DNA of 23,246 nt from CAKRJP01 sp963658085. GTDB taxonomy: Bacteria; Bacillota; Clostridia; Lachnospirales; Lachnospiraceae. Of the stretch, positions 8,245-15,527 are shown piece by piece; positions within the stretch are counted from its first letter, which is position 1; every line of letters starts with the position of its first letter. The notes beneath the pieces were generated by a model that worked only from the letters and a program-made list of their open reading frames with translations, made no database searches and was not told the origin of the DNA. The position numbers and the translations under genes were made by a program. The stretch lies in the NCBI GenBank assembly GCA_963658085.1, contig CAVKOU010000035.1, forward strand, positions 1 through 23,246, read 5' to 3'.

Positions 8245-9974
8245 GCTTCATCATCCTCATTTCTATTCACAGGCAGAAAGATTACAGCCTCCGTTCCTTC
8301 TTCGCTACTCTTTAAAGAAAGCTTTGCCTGTGATCCGTAATATAACTTCAACCGCTCTTGAATATTAGGTATTCCTACGGCTGTAAGACCTTTTGTCTTC
8401 TTCTCTTTGTTGTTTAACAGCTCCTCGATCTGGTCCTTCGTCATTCCCCTTCCGTTATCCTTCACCTTTAAATACAGTCTGGATCCCAACGTATAGGCTT
8501 CGATGCTTAAATGCTTCCTGTCATTTTTCAGATCCAATCCATGAATCAGGGCATTTTCCACCAAAGGCTGTAAGATCAATCTGGGAATCAGACATTGCTC
8601 TGCTTCTCTCTCGATATCATAAGTCACCTGATAAACCTCACCATTTCGAAATTCCTGCAAATGAATATAATTTTCCAATACCTGCTTTTCTTCCGCCACC
8701 GTTAGGAAGGTACCCTTTTTTCGGATACAGGTTTGAAGTAATTCCACAAAATCACCAATGACTGTTGCAATCTCCTTCTCCTCCCGGATCATGGCATAGC
8801 ATTTAATAGAATTTAAGGTATTATACATAAAATGTGGAGTAATCTGATATTGCAGGGCCTCTAATTCTGCGTCCTTTTTCTTCTTTTCCTCCTGGATCAG
8901 CTGGACGATCAGTTTCTCGATTTGGTCTAACATCCGGTTAAATTCCTCCGCTGCAAGACCGATCTCATCTCTGGATACAATCTCTGCCCTGCTATCCATA
9001 TCTCCATCTGCTATATCCTTCATGGTGGACATAAGTTTTTGGATAGGGCGATATACAATCCTTGATATATAGGCCGCCGCAAGCACTGCCAATAATCCCA
9101 GGGCTGCAGTCACACCACAAATATATTTACGCATGGCTATTAAATCCGTTAGGATCTCACTTCGCTTTGCGCTTACAAAAATTCCGCACTCCGAAAAACT
9201 TCCCTGACAGTAAATGTAGATCATCTCCCCGTCGGTGCCTATGGATTCGGAATGGTTAAGATAACTTTCATATTTTTCTACCGGAAAGTTTTCTCCCATA
9301 TGGGACAGCTCTCTTCCTGCAATAATCTTTCCTCCTACAATAAGTTCCATCTCCTGAAGTTCCTGGTTGGCTGGATCTTCCATATAGGAATAGCTTAAAT
9401 TCTGCTCTTCCATATTGACACAGACATAGCCAAGAATTCTGCCATCCTCCGCTGTCACTTCCTCGGCAAATTGCAACAGTTTTCCACTATCATGAGCCAG
9501 ATCATCGATAATGTAGGGGCCTTCGTTTTCTTTTATCTGTTCATCAAATTGCTTCAGCTTTTCCTCATCTAATTTACTTTTATATACGGGGTAATCTAAA
9601 GAAGTCACCACCTGTTTTTCCTCCGGAATCACCAGATACATACTGGAAATTTCCTGATTCATCTCGGCATAAGTTCTAAGCCTTGCGGAAATTTCACTTA
9701 ACCGATTCTCATCCTGATCCTGCAAATATGCCTTAAGCTGATCCGTGATCTCGCTATCACAGGAGGCCTTAATATTAATATTACATACGTTTTTTAGCAT
9801 GTCATCCAGGGTATCCGTAAGCAATCGAATCCGTTGACTAAGAACCGTTACATAATTTTCCTCAATCATCCGGGAGGACCTTCCATAAAATATAAAAGCC
9901 ATAGCCAGTGCCGTAAGCAGTGTGATCCCGGTGATAGCGATCAGGACTTTACTCCTTATACTTCTGACTTTCAT
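8241..9974 (-). CDS. YesM-type sensor histidine kinase
   Basis: A 577-residue membrane sensor. TM1 lies at about 10-30, an extracytoplasmic sensing domain at about 31-283, TM2 at about 285-307, then a HAMP linker (to ~360). The His_kinase domain has QITPHFMYNTLN with phospho-acceptor His381. The ATPase N-box is LQPLVENALIHG and the G1 box DNGRGM (506-511). The usual QINPHFLYN is slightly altered, but the histidine is retained. The start overlaps the preceding lipoprotein gene by 26 bp with no close Shine-Dalgarno, which suggests translational coupling. It should pair with the downstream response regulator. The substrate-binding lipoprotein immediately before it is its likely ligand-presenting partner. 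Confidence 0.93.
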   Translation of the reverse strand: MKVRSIRSKVLIAITGITLLTALAMAFIFYGRSSRMIEENYVTVLSQRIRLLTDTLDDMLKNVCNINIKASCDSEITDQLKAYLQDQDENRLSEISARLRTYAEMNQEISSMYLVIPEEKQVVTSLDYPVYKSKLDEEKLKQFDEQIKENEGPYIIDDLAHDSGKLLQFAEEVTAEDGRILGYVCVNMEEQNLSYSYMEDPANQELQEMELIVGGKIIAGRELSHMGENFPVEKYESYLNHSESIGTDGEMIYIYCQGSFSECGIFVSAKRSEILTDLIAMRKYICGVTAALGLLAVLAAAYISRIVYRPIQKLMSTMKDIADGDMDSRAEIVSRDEIGLAAEEFNRMLDQIEKLIVQLIQEEKKKKDAELEALQYQITPHFMYNTLNSIKCYAMIREEKEIATVIGDFVELLQTCIRKKGTFLTVAEEKQVLENYIHLQEFRNGEVYQVTYDIEREAEQCLIPRLILQPLVENALIHGLDLKNDRKHLSIEAYTLGSRLYLKVKDNGRGMTKDQIEELLNNKEKKTKGLTAVGIPNIQERLKLYYGSQAKLSLKSSEEGTEAVIFLPVNRNEDDEA

Positions 9975-10914
9975 CTTTTTTTGTATACTCCTTTACATTC
10001 TCCTTCGTCAGTATTTCAGCCTCCAGATAATAATTTTTCTCTAAGTCTTCTCCACTTCGAAGCTTTTCCAGATAGTGAATCGTCTCGTAACCAATCTCAT
10101 AGCCGGACTGGGCTGCCAAGGCTGTGATCTGTCCATCCTCCACCGCCTTTAGAGAGTCTTCCTGCTCATCAAAGGCCACGATCTTGATTCCTGTATCTTT
10201 TAGTTCATCCACCAAACCCATAGCTGTAACTGCGCTGGTGGCCATAATGCCACGAATTTCCGGATATTGCTCCATAAGGTCTCTGACCTTCTGTTCCGAC
10301 ATCTGCATATTAGCATAACCACTCTCCACAAATTGTACTTCCATATTGACTTCTGACTCCATATAGTCCTTAAATCCTTCCACACGCTCTCGGTGGCCTT
10401 TTTGGTCTAGATTTCCGGAGACAATTCCTACCTGACCTTTATGCTCCAGAGCCTCTGCCAGTTCTTTACCAAGCTCGTAACCCGCCTTATAATTATTAAT
10501 TCCAATGTAAGGAAGGTCTGAATTCTCCATGCCATTGTCAAAATTTACAGCCGCAATCTGTCCTTCCTTAATTTCCTGTAAATAGTCTGGAATCGTATAA
10601 GAATCAATAGGGGCGATAGCCAGGGCATCCACGTTCTGATGAATCAATTTTTCCACCTGTTTTTCCTGAACCTTAAGATCCACTTCTGAGTCCGGGGAAA
10701 GGGTGATTACGTCCATATCATATTTTGCTGCGGCATTCTCCATACCGGAGCATACAGACATCCAATACTCACTGGTATTGGATTTAATTACAACCCCTAC
10801 CACATACCGGTCTTCCTGTTTCTCATAGGAAGCCGAGCCTGCACATCCACTGCACAAAATACTTGCAAGAATCACCAGAACTCCTAACTTATTCTTCGCT
10901 TTCCTTCCTCTCAT
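9949..10914 (-). CDS. Sugar-binding lipoprotein, probable sensory component (Peripla_BP_4 type)
   Basis: A 321-residue extracytoplasmic solute-binding protein of the LacI/ribose-binding fold. A positively charged N-terminus and hydrophobic stretch lead to a lipobox-like LCSGC, with Cys24 as the likely lipidated residue (Cys rather than Leu at -3 is slightly unusual). The mature part begins YVVGVVIKSNTSEYWMSVCSGM and includes ALAIAPIDS and IVAFDEQ, typical of sugar-binding members. No ABC permease or ATPase for sugar uptake is present here. The gene overlaps the sensor-kinase gene by 26 bp, so I infer that it senses a sugar, plausibly inositol, for the kinase rather than feeding a transporter. 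It starts 15 bp after the LacI-family gene, with AAAGGGG about ten bases before the ATG. Confidence 0.88.
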   Translation of the reverse strand: MRGRKAKNKLGVLVILASILCSGCAGSASYEKQEDRYVVGVVIKSNTSEYWMSVCSGMENAAAKYDMDVITLSPDSEVDLKVQEKQVEKLIHQNVDALAIAPIDSYTIPDYLQEIKEGQIAAVNFDNGMENSDLPYIGINNYKAGYELGKELAEALEHKGQVGIVSGNLDQKGHRERVEGFKDYMESEVNMEVQFVESGYANMQMSEQKVRDLMEQYPEIRGIMATSAVTAMGLVDELKDTGIKIVAFDEQEDSLKAVEDGQITALAAQSGYEIGYETIHYLEKLRSGEDLEKNYYLEAEILTKENVKEYTKKDESQKYKE

Positions 10915-10929
10915 GCTTCTGTTTCCCCT

Positions 10930-11955
10930 TTAAAGGTTATACTTGTTCTTAATATCAATACCGGTATAAAAAAATTCTTTTTCCGGATAATTTTCGTTTA
11001 GCAAAATGTCTGCAAGGATTCTTTGGGGTCTGTATCCCTGCTCAAATCCATTCTGATCGATAAGGAAATCTGCTACATTGTCTTTTAACAATTTTTCATT
11101 CTTTTTTGTCTGATCATAGATCACCACGTAAGGACGTTGCTCCACCCCAAGATTTTTGAAAGCTTCCACAATTCCTTCCTGCCCACCGGATACCACGAAA
11201 ATTCCGTTAATTCCGGAGATGCTCATCATGGCATTTTCAATAATCTTTCTGACTTCCTCTGTATTGTTAAAACTTCCCTGGACTCCGGCAACTTCAAGCT
11301 TTGGAGAAATTTTTTTGATTTCCTCCACGAAACCATCTACACGGGAATTATTTAGCATGCTACTGAAATATCCCGTAATTACCAAGATTTTCCCCACACC
11401 TCTGGTCATCATCCCAAAGAGACCTGCCGCTGTCTGACCACTAAGCTTGTTATCCATACCAACAAAGCAACAACGTTTTGTTCCTACAATATCTGAGTTA
11501 AAAGTAACAACAGAAATATTCTTCTCATTTACCAGCCAGTTTAACTTCTCTCTGATCGCTTCAGAATCCACCGGCATCAGGGCCAGCCCCTGGATTCCCT
11601 CTTTTACCAGCTCATCAATGGCACGCAGCTGTTCTTCCTCATGAACAGAAGTATTCTCTTTCACCAAAACCTCGATCCCAAGATCCTCCAGCTCCTTCTT
11701 TCCTGTCTGGATTCCCCTCTTAACTTCCAGCATAAAAGAAGATCCGGAAAGCTGGGTAACAATGCCAATCTTTTTCTTTCCTCCAGGAGTTTTCTGCCGC
11801 TTTCTGGCCTTATGAACATAACCCATCTCCTGGGCGGTGCGTTTCACCATCTCCGCCACCTCAGGATTAATCCGCCCCCTATTATTCAGAGCTCTATCCA
11901 CAGTTCCTCTGGAAACACCAGCTCTTTCCGCAATCTGTTGAATCGTAACCGCCAT
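10930..11955 (-). CDS. LacI-family transcriptional regulator, candidate inositol-locus repressor
   Basis: A 341-residue regulator. The N-terminal LacI helix-turn-helix is TIQQIAERAGVSRGTVDRALNN, with Asp where the classical SRALN has Ser. A periplasmic-binding-protein-like effector domain begins near IGIVTQLSGSSFM. The linker between them (KARKRQKTPGGKKK) lacks the usual hinge-helix ARxL pattern. I prefer the ATG at 11955, which has GAGG nine bases upstream, over an in-frame GTG at 11970 that overlaps that ribosome binding site. It is first in the operon with the lipoprotein, sensor kinase and response regulator. Repeated GCACGC motifs near its own promoter and the iolC and iolE promoters are candidate operators. 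The effector is probably an inositol metabolite; this is inferred from context. Confidence 0.88.
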   Translation of the reverse strand: MAVTIQQIAERAGVSRGTVDRALNNRGRINPEVAEMVKRTAQEMGYVHKARKRQKTPGGKKKIGIVTQLSGSSFMLEVKRGIQTGKKELEDLGIEVLVKENTSVHEEEQLRAIDELVKEGIQGLALMPVDSEAIREKLNWLVNEKNISVVTFNSDIVGTKRCCFVGMDNKLSGQTAAGLFGMMTRGVGKILVITGYFSSMLNNSRVDGFVEEIKKISPKLEVAGVQGSFNNTEEVRKIIENAMMSISGINGIFVVSGGQEGIVEAFKNLGVEQRPYVVIYDQTKKNEKLLKDNVADFLIDQNGFEQGYRPQRILADILLNENYPEKEFFYTGIDIKNKYNL

Positions 11956-11994
11956 ACCCACATACCTCACTTAGATAACATTTATATTTCCTAT

Positions 11995-12023
11995 ATTATA
12001 CCATCAATTATTAAAAAAAGCAC
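11995..12023 (-). promoter_or_regulatory. Extended -10 promoter of the regulatory operon
   Basis: On the minus strand, a perfect TATAAT (11995-12000) is preceded by TGG, giving an extended -10 element. The -35 window (12018-12023) is poor (GTGCTT) and lies inside the stem of the upstream terminator and its GCACGC motif. Transcription would begin near 11988, about 33 bases before the chosen lacI-type ATG. A repressor bound to the motif would cover the -35 region. Confidence 0.65.
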
Positions 12024-12047
12024 GCAATAAACTCCTGCGTGCTTTTT
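12015..12047 (-). terminator. Intrinsic terminator of the iolC-iolA operon
   Basis: AAAAAGCACGCA (12015-12026) pairs perfectly with TGCGTGCTTTTT (12036-12047) around a 9-base loop, with a T-run on the minus strand just past iolA (stop at 12072). It ends unit 1 and is symmetric enough to work both ways. The same stem contains two inverted GCACGC motifs and abuts the promoter of the LacI-family gene, so it may double as an operator. Confidence 0.9.
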
Positions 12048-12071
12048 ATTATATATTAGGTATTTGCGAAA

Positions 12072-13589
12072 CTAAGCCTCTGTACTACCTTCCCAAGTAC
12101 CAACTTTTCTAGCTCCGGCATTCTCATCAAACCAATGTGTTGTTACAGTCTTTGCTCTTGTAAAGAAGCGATATCCATCTCTTCCCAATACATGAAGATC
12201 TCCAAAGAAGGAATCTTTATTTCCTGAGAATGGGAAGTATGCGGTTGGTACCGGAATTCCTACGTTGATTCCTACCATTCCTCCATCGGTATCCATAGCA
12301 AACTTACGGCTGTAGTATCCGCTCTGTGTGAAGATACAAGAACCATTTGCAAATGGATTTGCATTCATGATAGCAATTCCTTCCTCATAATCTTTCACAC
12401 GCTTGATGCAGGTTACCGGTCCAAAGATCTCTCTGTCTCCTACAGTCATTCCCGGTTTTACGTGATCTAAGATTGTAGGTCCAACAAAGAATCCATTTTC
12501 ATATCCGGGAACATTTACATCTCTTCCGTCTAATACAAGCTCTGCGCCCTCATCGATACCCTTCTGGATCCAGTCACAAATCTTTGCCTTATGTCCTGCA
12601 TTTACTACAGGTCCTAAATCTGTATCCTCATCGTATGCACATCCGATTTTCATAGCCTCTGCTTTCTTCTTAAGAAGTGCTACAAAATCATCTGCAATGC
12701 TTTCCTGTACGCATACTACCGGAAGTGCCATACATCTCATACCTGCACAACCGTAAGTAGAATTAATGATAGCATTTACAGTTGCTTCCAGGTTGCAATC
12801 TTCTAATACTAATGCATGGTTCTTTGCCTCTGTCTGAGCCTGTACACGTTTTCCATGCTCTGCCGCCTTAGAGTATACCTGTTTTCCTACTCCTGTAGTT
12901 CCTACGAAAGTAACAGCCTTTACTCTCTCATCGGTAAGAAGAATATCTGCTTCCACACGGCTGCAAGTTACTAAGTTTACAACGCCCTTTGGAAATCCGC
13001 CTTCTGTATAGAAAAGTTCCATAATTCTCATAGCTGTCAGTGGTGTCTGAGAACTTGCCTTTAATACAACCGTATTTCCACAAGCGATGGAAAGAGGAAC
13101 CATCCATCCCCAAGGAATCATTGCAGGGAAGTTCATCGGAACGATACCGGCAGTTACTCCTAACGGAAATCTGTAAGTAGCAGTATCATAATTAGTTGTT
13201 ACCTGCATTGCTGCATCTCCCTGAATCATAGCCGGAAGTGCACAAGCTTCCTCTGTAGGCTCGATGGCTTTCTGCACATCTCCTCTAGCCTCTTTAATGT
13301 TCTTTCCAAGTTCCTTTGCACAAAGAACTGCTAATTCTTCTTTGTGAGCGTATAAAACGTCTCTCCACTTGAACATATACTGCTGTCTCTTTGCCAGGGA
13401 AAGCTTAGACCAAGCAGGAAATGCTGCCTGAGCAGAAGCAATCGCCTCATCTACTTCCTCTGCGGTACAGCAAGGAACCTGTGCGATTACCTCTCCTGTA
13501 CTGGAATCTGTTACATCCATGTACTTCTCTGTCTTTGACTCTTTCCACTCACCGTTTACACAATAACCCATTTTCTTAATTTCGCTCAT
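12072..13589 (-). CDS. iolA: Methylmalonate/malonate semialdehyde dehydrogenase (CoA-acylating)
   Basis: An aldehyde dehydrogenase superfamily enzyme (505 residues) converting malonate semialdehyde, NAD+ and CoA to acetyl-CoA and CO2, the last step of inositol catabolism. It shows the NAD-binding FVGTTGVGK (228-236), the catalytic Cys286 in GCAGMRCMALP, and the C-terminal signature FPFSGNKDSFFGDLHVLGRD typical of MmsA/IolA. The usual catalytic Glu of ordinary ALDHs is absent at LEDCN, as known for the CoA-acylating group. I start at the ATG at 13589, preceded by GAGAGAAGAAAAC. The longer frame would begin with a GTG inside a hairpin (13634-13663). It is the last gene of unit 1. Confidence 0.92.
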   Translation of the reverse strand: MSEIKKMGYCVNGEWKESKTEKYMDVTDSSTGEVIAQVPCCTAEEVDEAIASAQAAFPAWSKLSLAKRQQYMFKWRDVLYAHKEELAVLCAKELGKNIKEARGDVQKAIEPTEEACALPAMIQGDAAMQVTTNYDTATYRFPLGVTAGIVPMNFPAMIPWGWMVPLSIACGNTVVLKASSQTPLTAMRIMELFYTEGGFPKGVVNLVTCSRVEADILLTDERVKAVTFVGTTGVGKQVYSKAAEHGKRVQAQTEAKNHALVLEDCNLEATVNAIINSTYGCAGMRCMALPVVCVQESIADDFVALLKKKAEAMKIGCAYDEDTDLGPVVNAGHKAKICDWIQKGIDEGAELVLDGRDVNVPGYENGFFVGPTILDHVKPGMTVGDREIFGPVTCIKRVKDYEEGIAIMNANPFANGSCIFTQSGYYSRKFAMDTDGGMVGINVGIPVPTAYFPFSGNKDSFFGDLHVLGRDGYRFFTRAKTVTTHWFDENAGARKVGTWEGSTEA

Positions 13590-13633
13590 GTTTTCTTCTC
13601 TCTTTCTTTTGTTTTCAAACCCTTTGTTTATAT

Positions 13634-13663
13634 AAAAATCAGCCACCGGGGCAAATGATTTTT
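13634..13663 (-). terminator. Terminator-like hairpin between iolJ and iolA
   Basis: AAAAATCA (13634-13641) pairs with TGATTTTT (13656-13663), and GCC (13642-13644) pairs with GGC (13650-13652) inside. On the minus strand the stem ends in a T-run followed by ATAT. It sits in the unusually long (125 bp), very AT-rich gap between iolJ and iolA and could partly stop transcription before iolA, lowering IolA relative to the upstream enzymes. Confidence 0.55.
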
Positions 13664-13714
13664 CTCAATATAATTTTTCTTTATATAACTTTTCTTTTTA
13701 TATATCGTTTCTCT

Positions 13715-14575
13715 TTATGCTTTTACCTGATCCAACGGCTTTTCACAGTTAAATACTTCGATGTGATGTCTTACATTCTCATAAGTTCCCTGAACCATAG
13801 CCACATTCAAATCAAAATAATTATGTGCTCCCTCAGACTTCAAATAATCTTCCGCATGTTTGGTCAAACGGTTAAAGCTTGCAGTTGCAATATTTACTTT
13901 TACAATTCCAAGTTCAATGGCCTTTCTGAAATCTGCATCTGTAATGCCGCTTCCTCCGTGAAGTACCAAAGGAATTCCTGTCTTATTATGAATCTCCTCT
14001 AATACATCAAAGGCAAGCTTTGGTGCCACCGGATAATTGCCATGGGCATTTCCAATAGCTACTGCCAGGGCATCGATGCCGGTATTTTCTACAAAGACCT
14101 TTGCATCTTCAGGATTTGTACATCGAATTCCATGATCCTCGCTGCCATCTTCGCTTCCACCTACCAGACCAAGCTCCGCTTCCACGGTTGCACCGTATTT
14201 CTTAGCAAGTTCCACCACTGCTTTGGTGCGTTCCATATTTTCTTTAAATGAATAGGTGGAGCTGTCGAACATAACAGATGTAAATCCAAGTTCCAAGGCT
14301 TTTTCTACGGTTTCTAAGGTAAGGCCATGATCCAAATGTACTGCCACGTCAACCCTAGCTTCCCTTGCAGCCTGTAGCATCATAGGTCCCATAAGTCCCA
14401 GTGGAGAGTGCTTTAGTCTCACTTCTGCAATTTGCAAAATAATAGGAGTCTCTAGTTCTTCTGCTGCCTGGATAGCACCTTTTACCATCTCCATATTTCC
14501 CACACTGAAGGCTCCTACACCTCTGCCATTATTTCTTGCATCCTCCAATAATTTTTTCATTGTAACCAATGCCAT
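13715..14575 (-). CDS. iolJ: Class II aldolase, 6-phospho-5-dehydro-2-deoxy-D-gluconate aldolase
   Basis: A class II (zinc) fructose-bisphosphate-aldolase-family protein of 286 residues. In this operon it should cleave 2-deoxy-5-keto-gluconate 6-phosphate into dihydroxyacetone phosphate and malonate semialdehyde. HLDHG (80-84) provides catalytic Asp82 and zinc ligand His83. Glu134, His178 (GNAHGNY) and His206 (LHGGSG) complete the metal site and phosphate loop. The ATG has GAGGAG six bases upstream. It follows the dapA-like gene by 39 bp. From sequence alone it could equally be a general fructose-bisphosphate or tagatose-bisphosphate aldolase; the operon context decides for IolJ. Confidence 0.88.
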   Translation of the reverse strand: MALVTMKKLLEDARNNGRGVGAFSVGNMEMVKGAIQAAEELETPIILQIAEVRLKHSPLGLMGPMMLQAAREARVDVAVHLDHGLTLETVEKALELGFTSVMFDSSTYSFKENMERTKAVVELAKKYGATVEAELGLVGGSEDGSEDHGIRCTNPEDAKVFVENTGIDALAVAIGNAHGNYPVAPKLAFDVLEEIHNKTGIPLVLHGGSGITDADFRKAIELGIVKVNIATASFNRLTKHAEDYLKSEGAHNYFDLNVAMVQGTYENVRHHIEVFNCEKPLDQVKA

Positions 14576-14614
14576 TTTTGTCTCCTCTATATGGACAGTG
14601 CGGTAAGCTTTCGC

Positions 14615-15499
14615 CTACAGTAGTCCAAACTTTTTCATCTCATTTTTCAAAAGTTCTGTGTGTTCAGGTTCTAACTCTGTAAGTGGTGCTCTTACGGTTC
14701 CACCGCAAAGTCCCATAAGTTCTACCGCCTTCTTTACAGGGATAGGATTTACCTCTGAGAATAACGCATTGATAAGAGGCAAGGCCTTTAACTGAAGAGC
14801 CAGGCTTTCTTGTACCTTTCCATCCAGATATAACTGACAGATGTCATGAGCCTCTCTCGGTGCCACATTGGACAGCACAGAGATCACTCCCTTGCCTCCT
14901 AATGACATGAGTGGCACAATCTGATCATCATTTCCGGAATAAAGATCTAATTTTCCATCGGTTAACTCCATCATCTTTACAATATTGGAGAAATCTCCAC
15001 TTGCTTCCTTGATGGCCACAATGTTATCCACATGATTTACAAGATGAGCCACCGTCTCGGCCTCCATCTTACAACCGGTTCTTCCGGGAATGTTATAAAG
15101 TACCACCGGCACCTTAGCAGCCTCCGCTACCTGAGTAAAATGTGCAATCATGCCTTTCTGTGTTGCTTTGTTATAGTAGGGTGTCACTACTAAGACACCA
15201 TCCACACCATATCCTGCTGCCTCTTTGGATAATTCCATAGCAGTCCTTGTGCAGTTTGATCCGGTTCCTGCAATGACAGGAATCCTTCCCTTTGTTCTTT
15301 CTACTGTAAATTTCACACATTCCATGTGTTCCCGTTCCGACAAAGTTGCTGCCTCACCGGAGGTTCCACAGATTACAATGCTGTCGGTTCCATTTTCACA
15401 ATGGAAATCTATCAATTCGTCAAGGCGGTCATAATCCACCGACCGGTCTTCCTTAAAGGGTGTGACGATTGCCACCCCTGCGCCTGTAAATATCGCCAT
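14615..15499 (-). CDS. dapA: DapA-like pyruvate aldolase (4-hydroxy-tetrahydrodipicolinate synthase family)
   Basis: A 294-residue TIM-barrel class I aldolase with all residues expected of true dihydrodipicolinate synthase. These are Thr46-Ser47 in GTSGE, Tyr108/109 in PYYNK, Tyr135 and Arg140 in YNIPGRTG, and Schiff-base Lys164 in AIKEASG. By family it condenses pyruvate with aspartate semialdehyde for lysine and diaminopimelate synthesis. It is odd inside an inositol operon: there is no dapB beside it. Aspartate semialdehyde resembles malonate semialdehyde, the toxic product of the next gene's enzyme. A paralogue acting on a pathway aldehyde is therefore possible, though lysine synthesis remains the default. 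The ATG has AGAGG seven bases upstream and the gene is 28 bp from the alcohol dehydrogenase. Confidence 0.85.
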   Translation of the reverse strand: MAIFTGAGVAIVTPFKEDRSVDYDRLDELIDFHCENGTDSIVICGTSGEAATLSEREHMECVKFTVERTKGRIPVIAGTGSNCTRTAMELSKEAAGYGVDGVLVVTPYYNKATQKGMIAHFTQVAEAAKVPVVLYNIPGRTGCKMEAETVAHLVNHVDNIVAIKEASGDFSNIVKMMELTDGKLDLYSGNDDQIVPLMSLGGKGVISVLSNVAPREAHDICQLYLDGKVQESLALQLKALPLINALFSEVNPIPVKKAVELMGLCGGTVRAPLTELEPEHTELLKNEMKKFGLL

Positions 15500-15527
15500 A
15501 TTACTACCTCTCTTTGCTTATCAAATG

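Noticed and set aside
9949..10914. Lipoprotein as part of an ABC sugar importer
   Set aside because: No permease or ATPase of that type is present, and the gene overlaps a sensor kinase gene.
11956..11970. GTG start of the LacI-family gene at 11970
   Set aside because: It overlaps the GAGG ribosome site that serves the ATG at 11955.
13590..13646. Longer iolA start (GTG at 13646)
   Set aside because: It lies in a terminator-like hairpin without a ribosome site; family alignment begins near the ATG at 13589.
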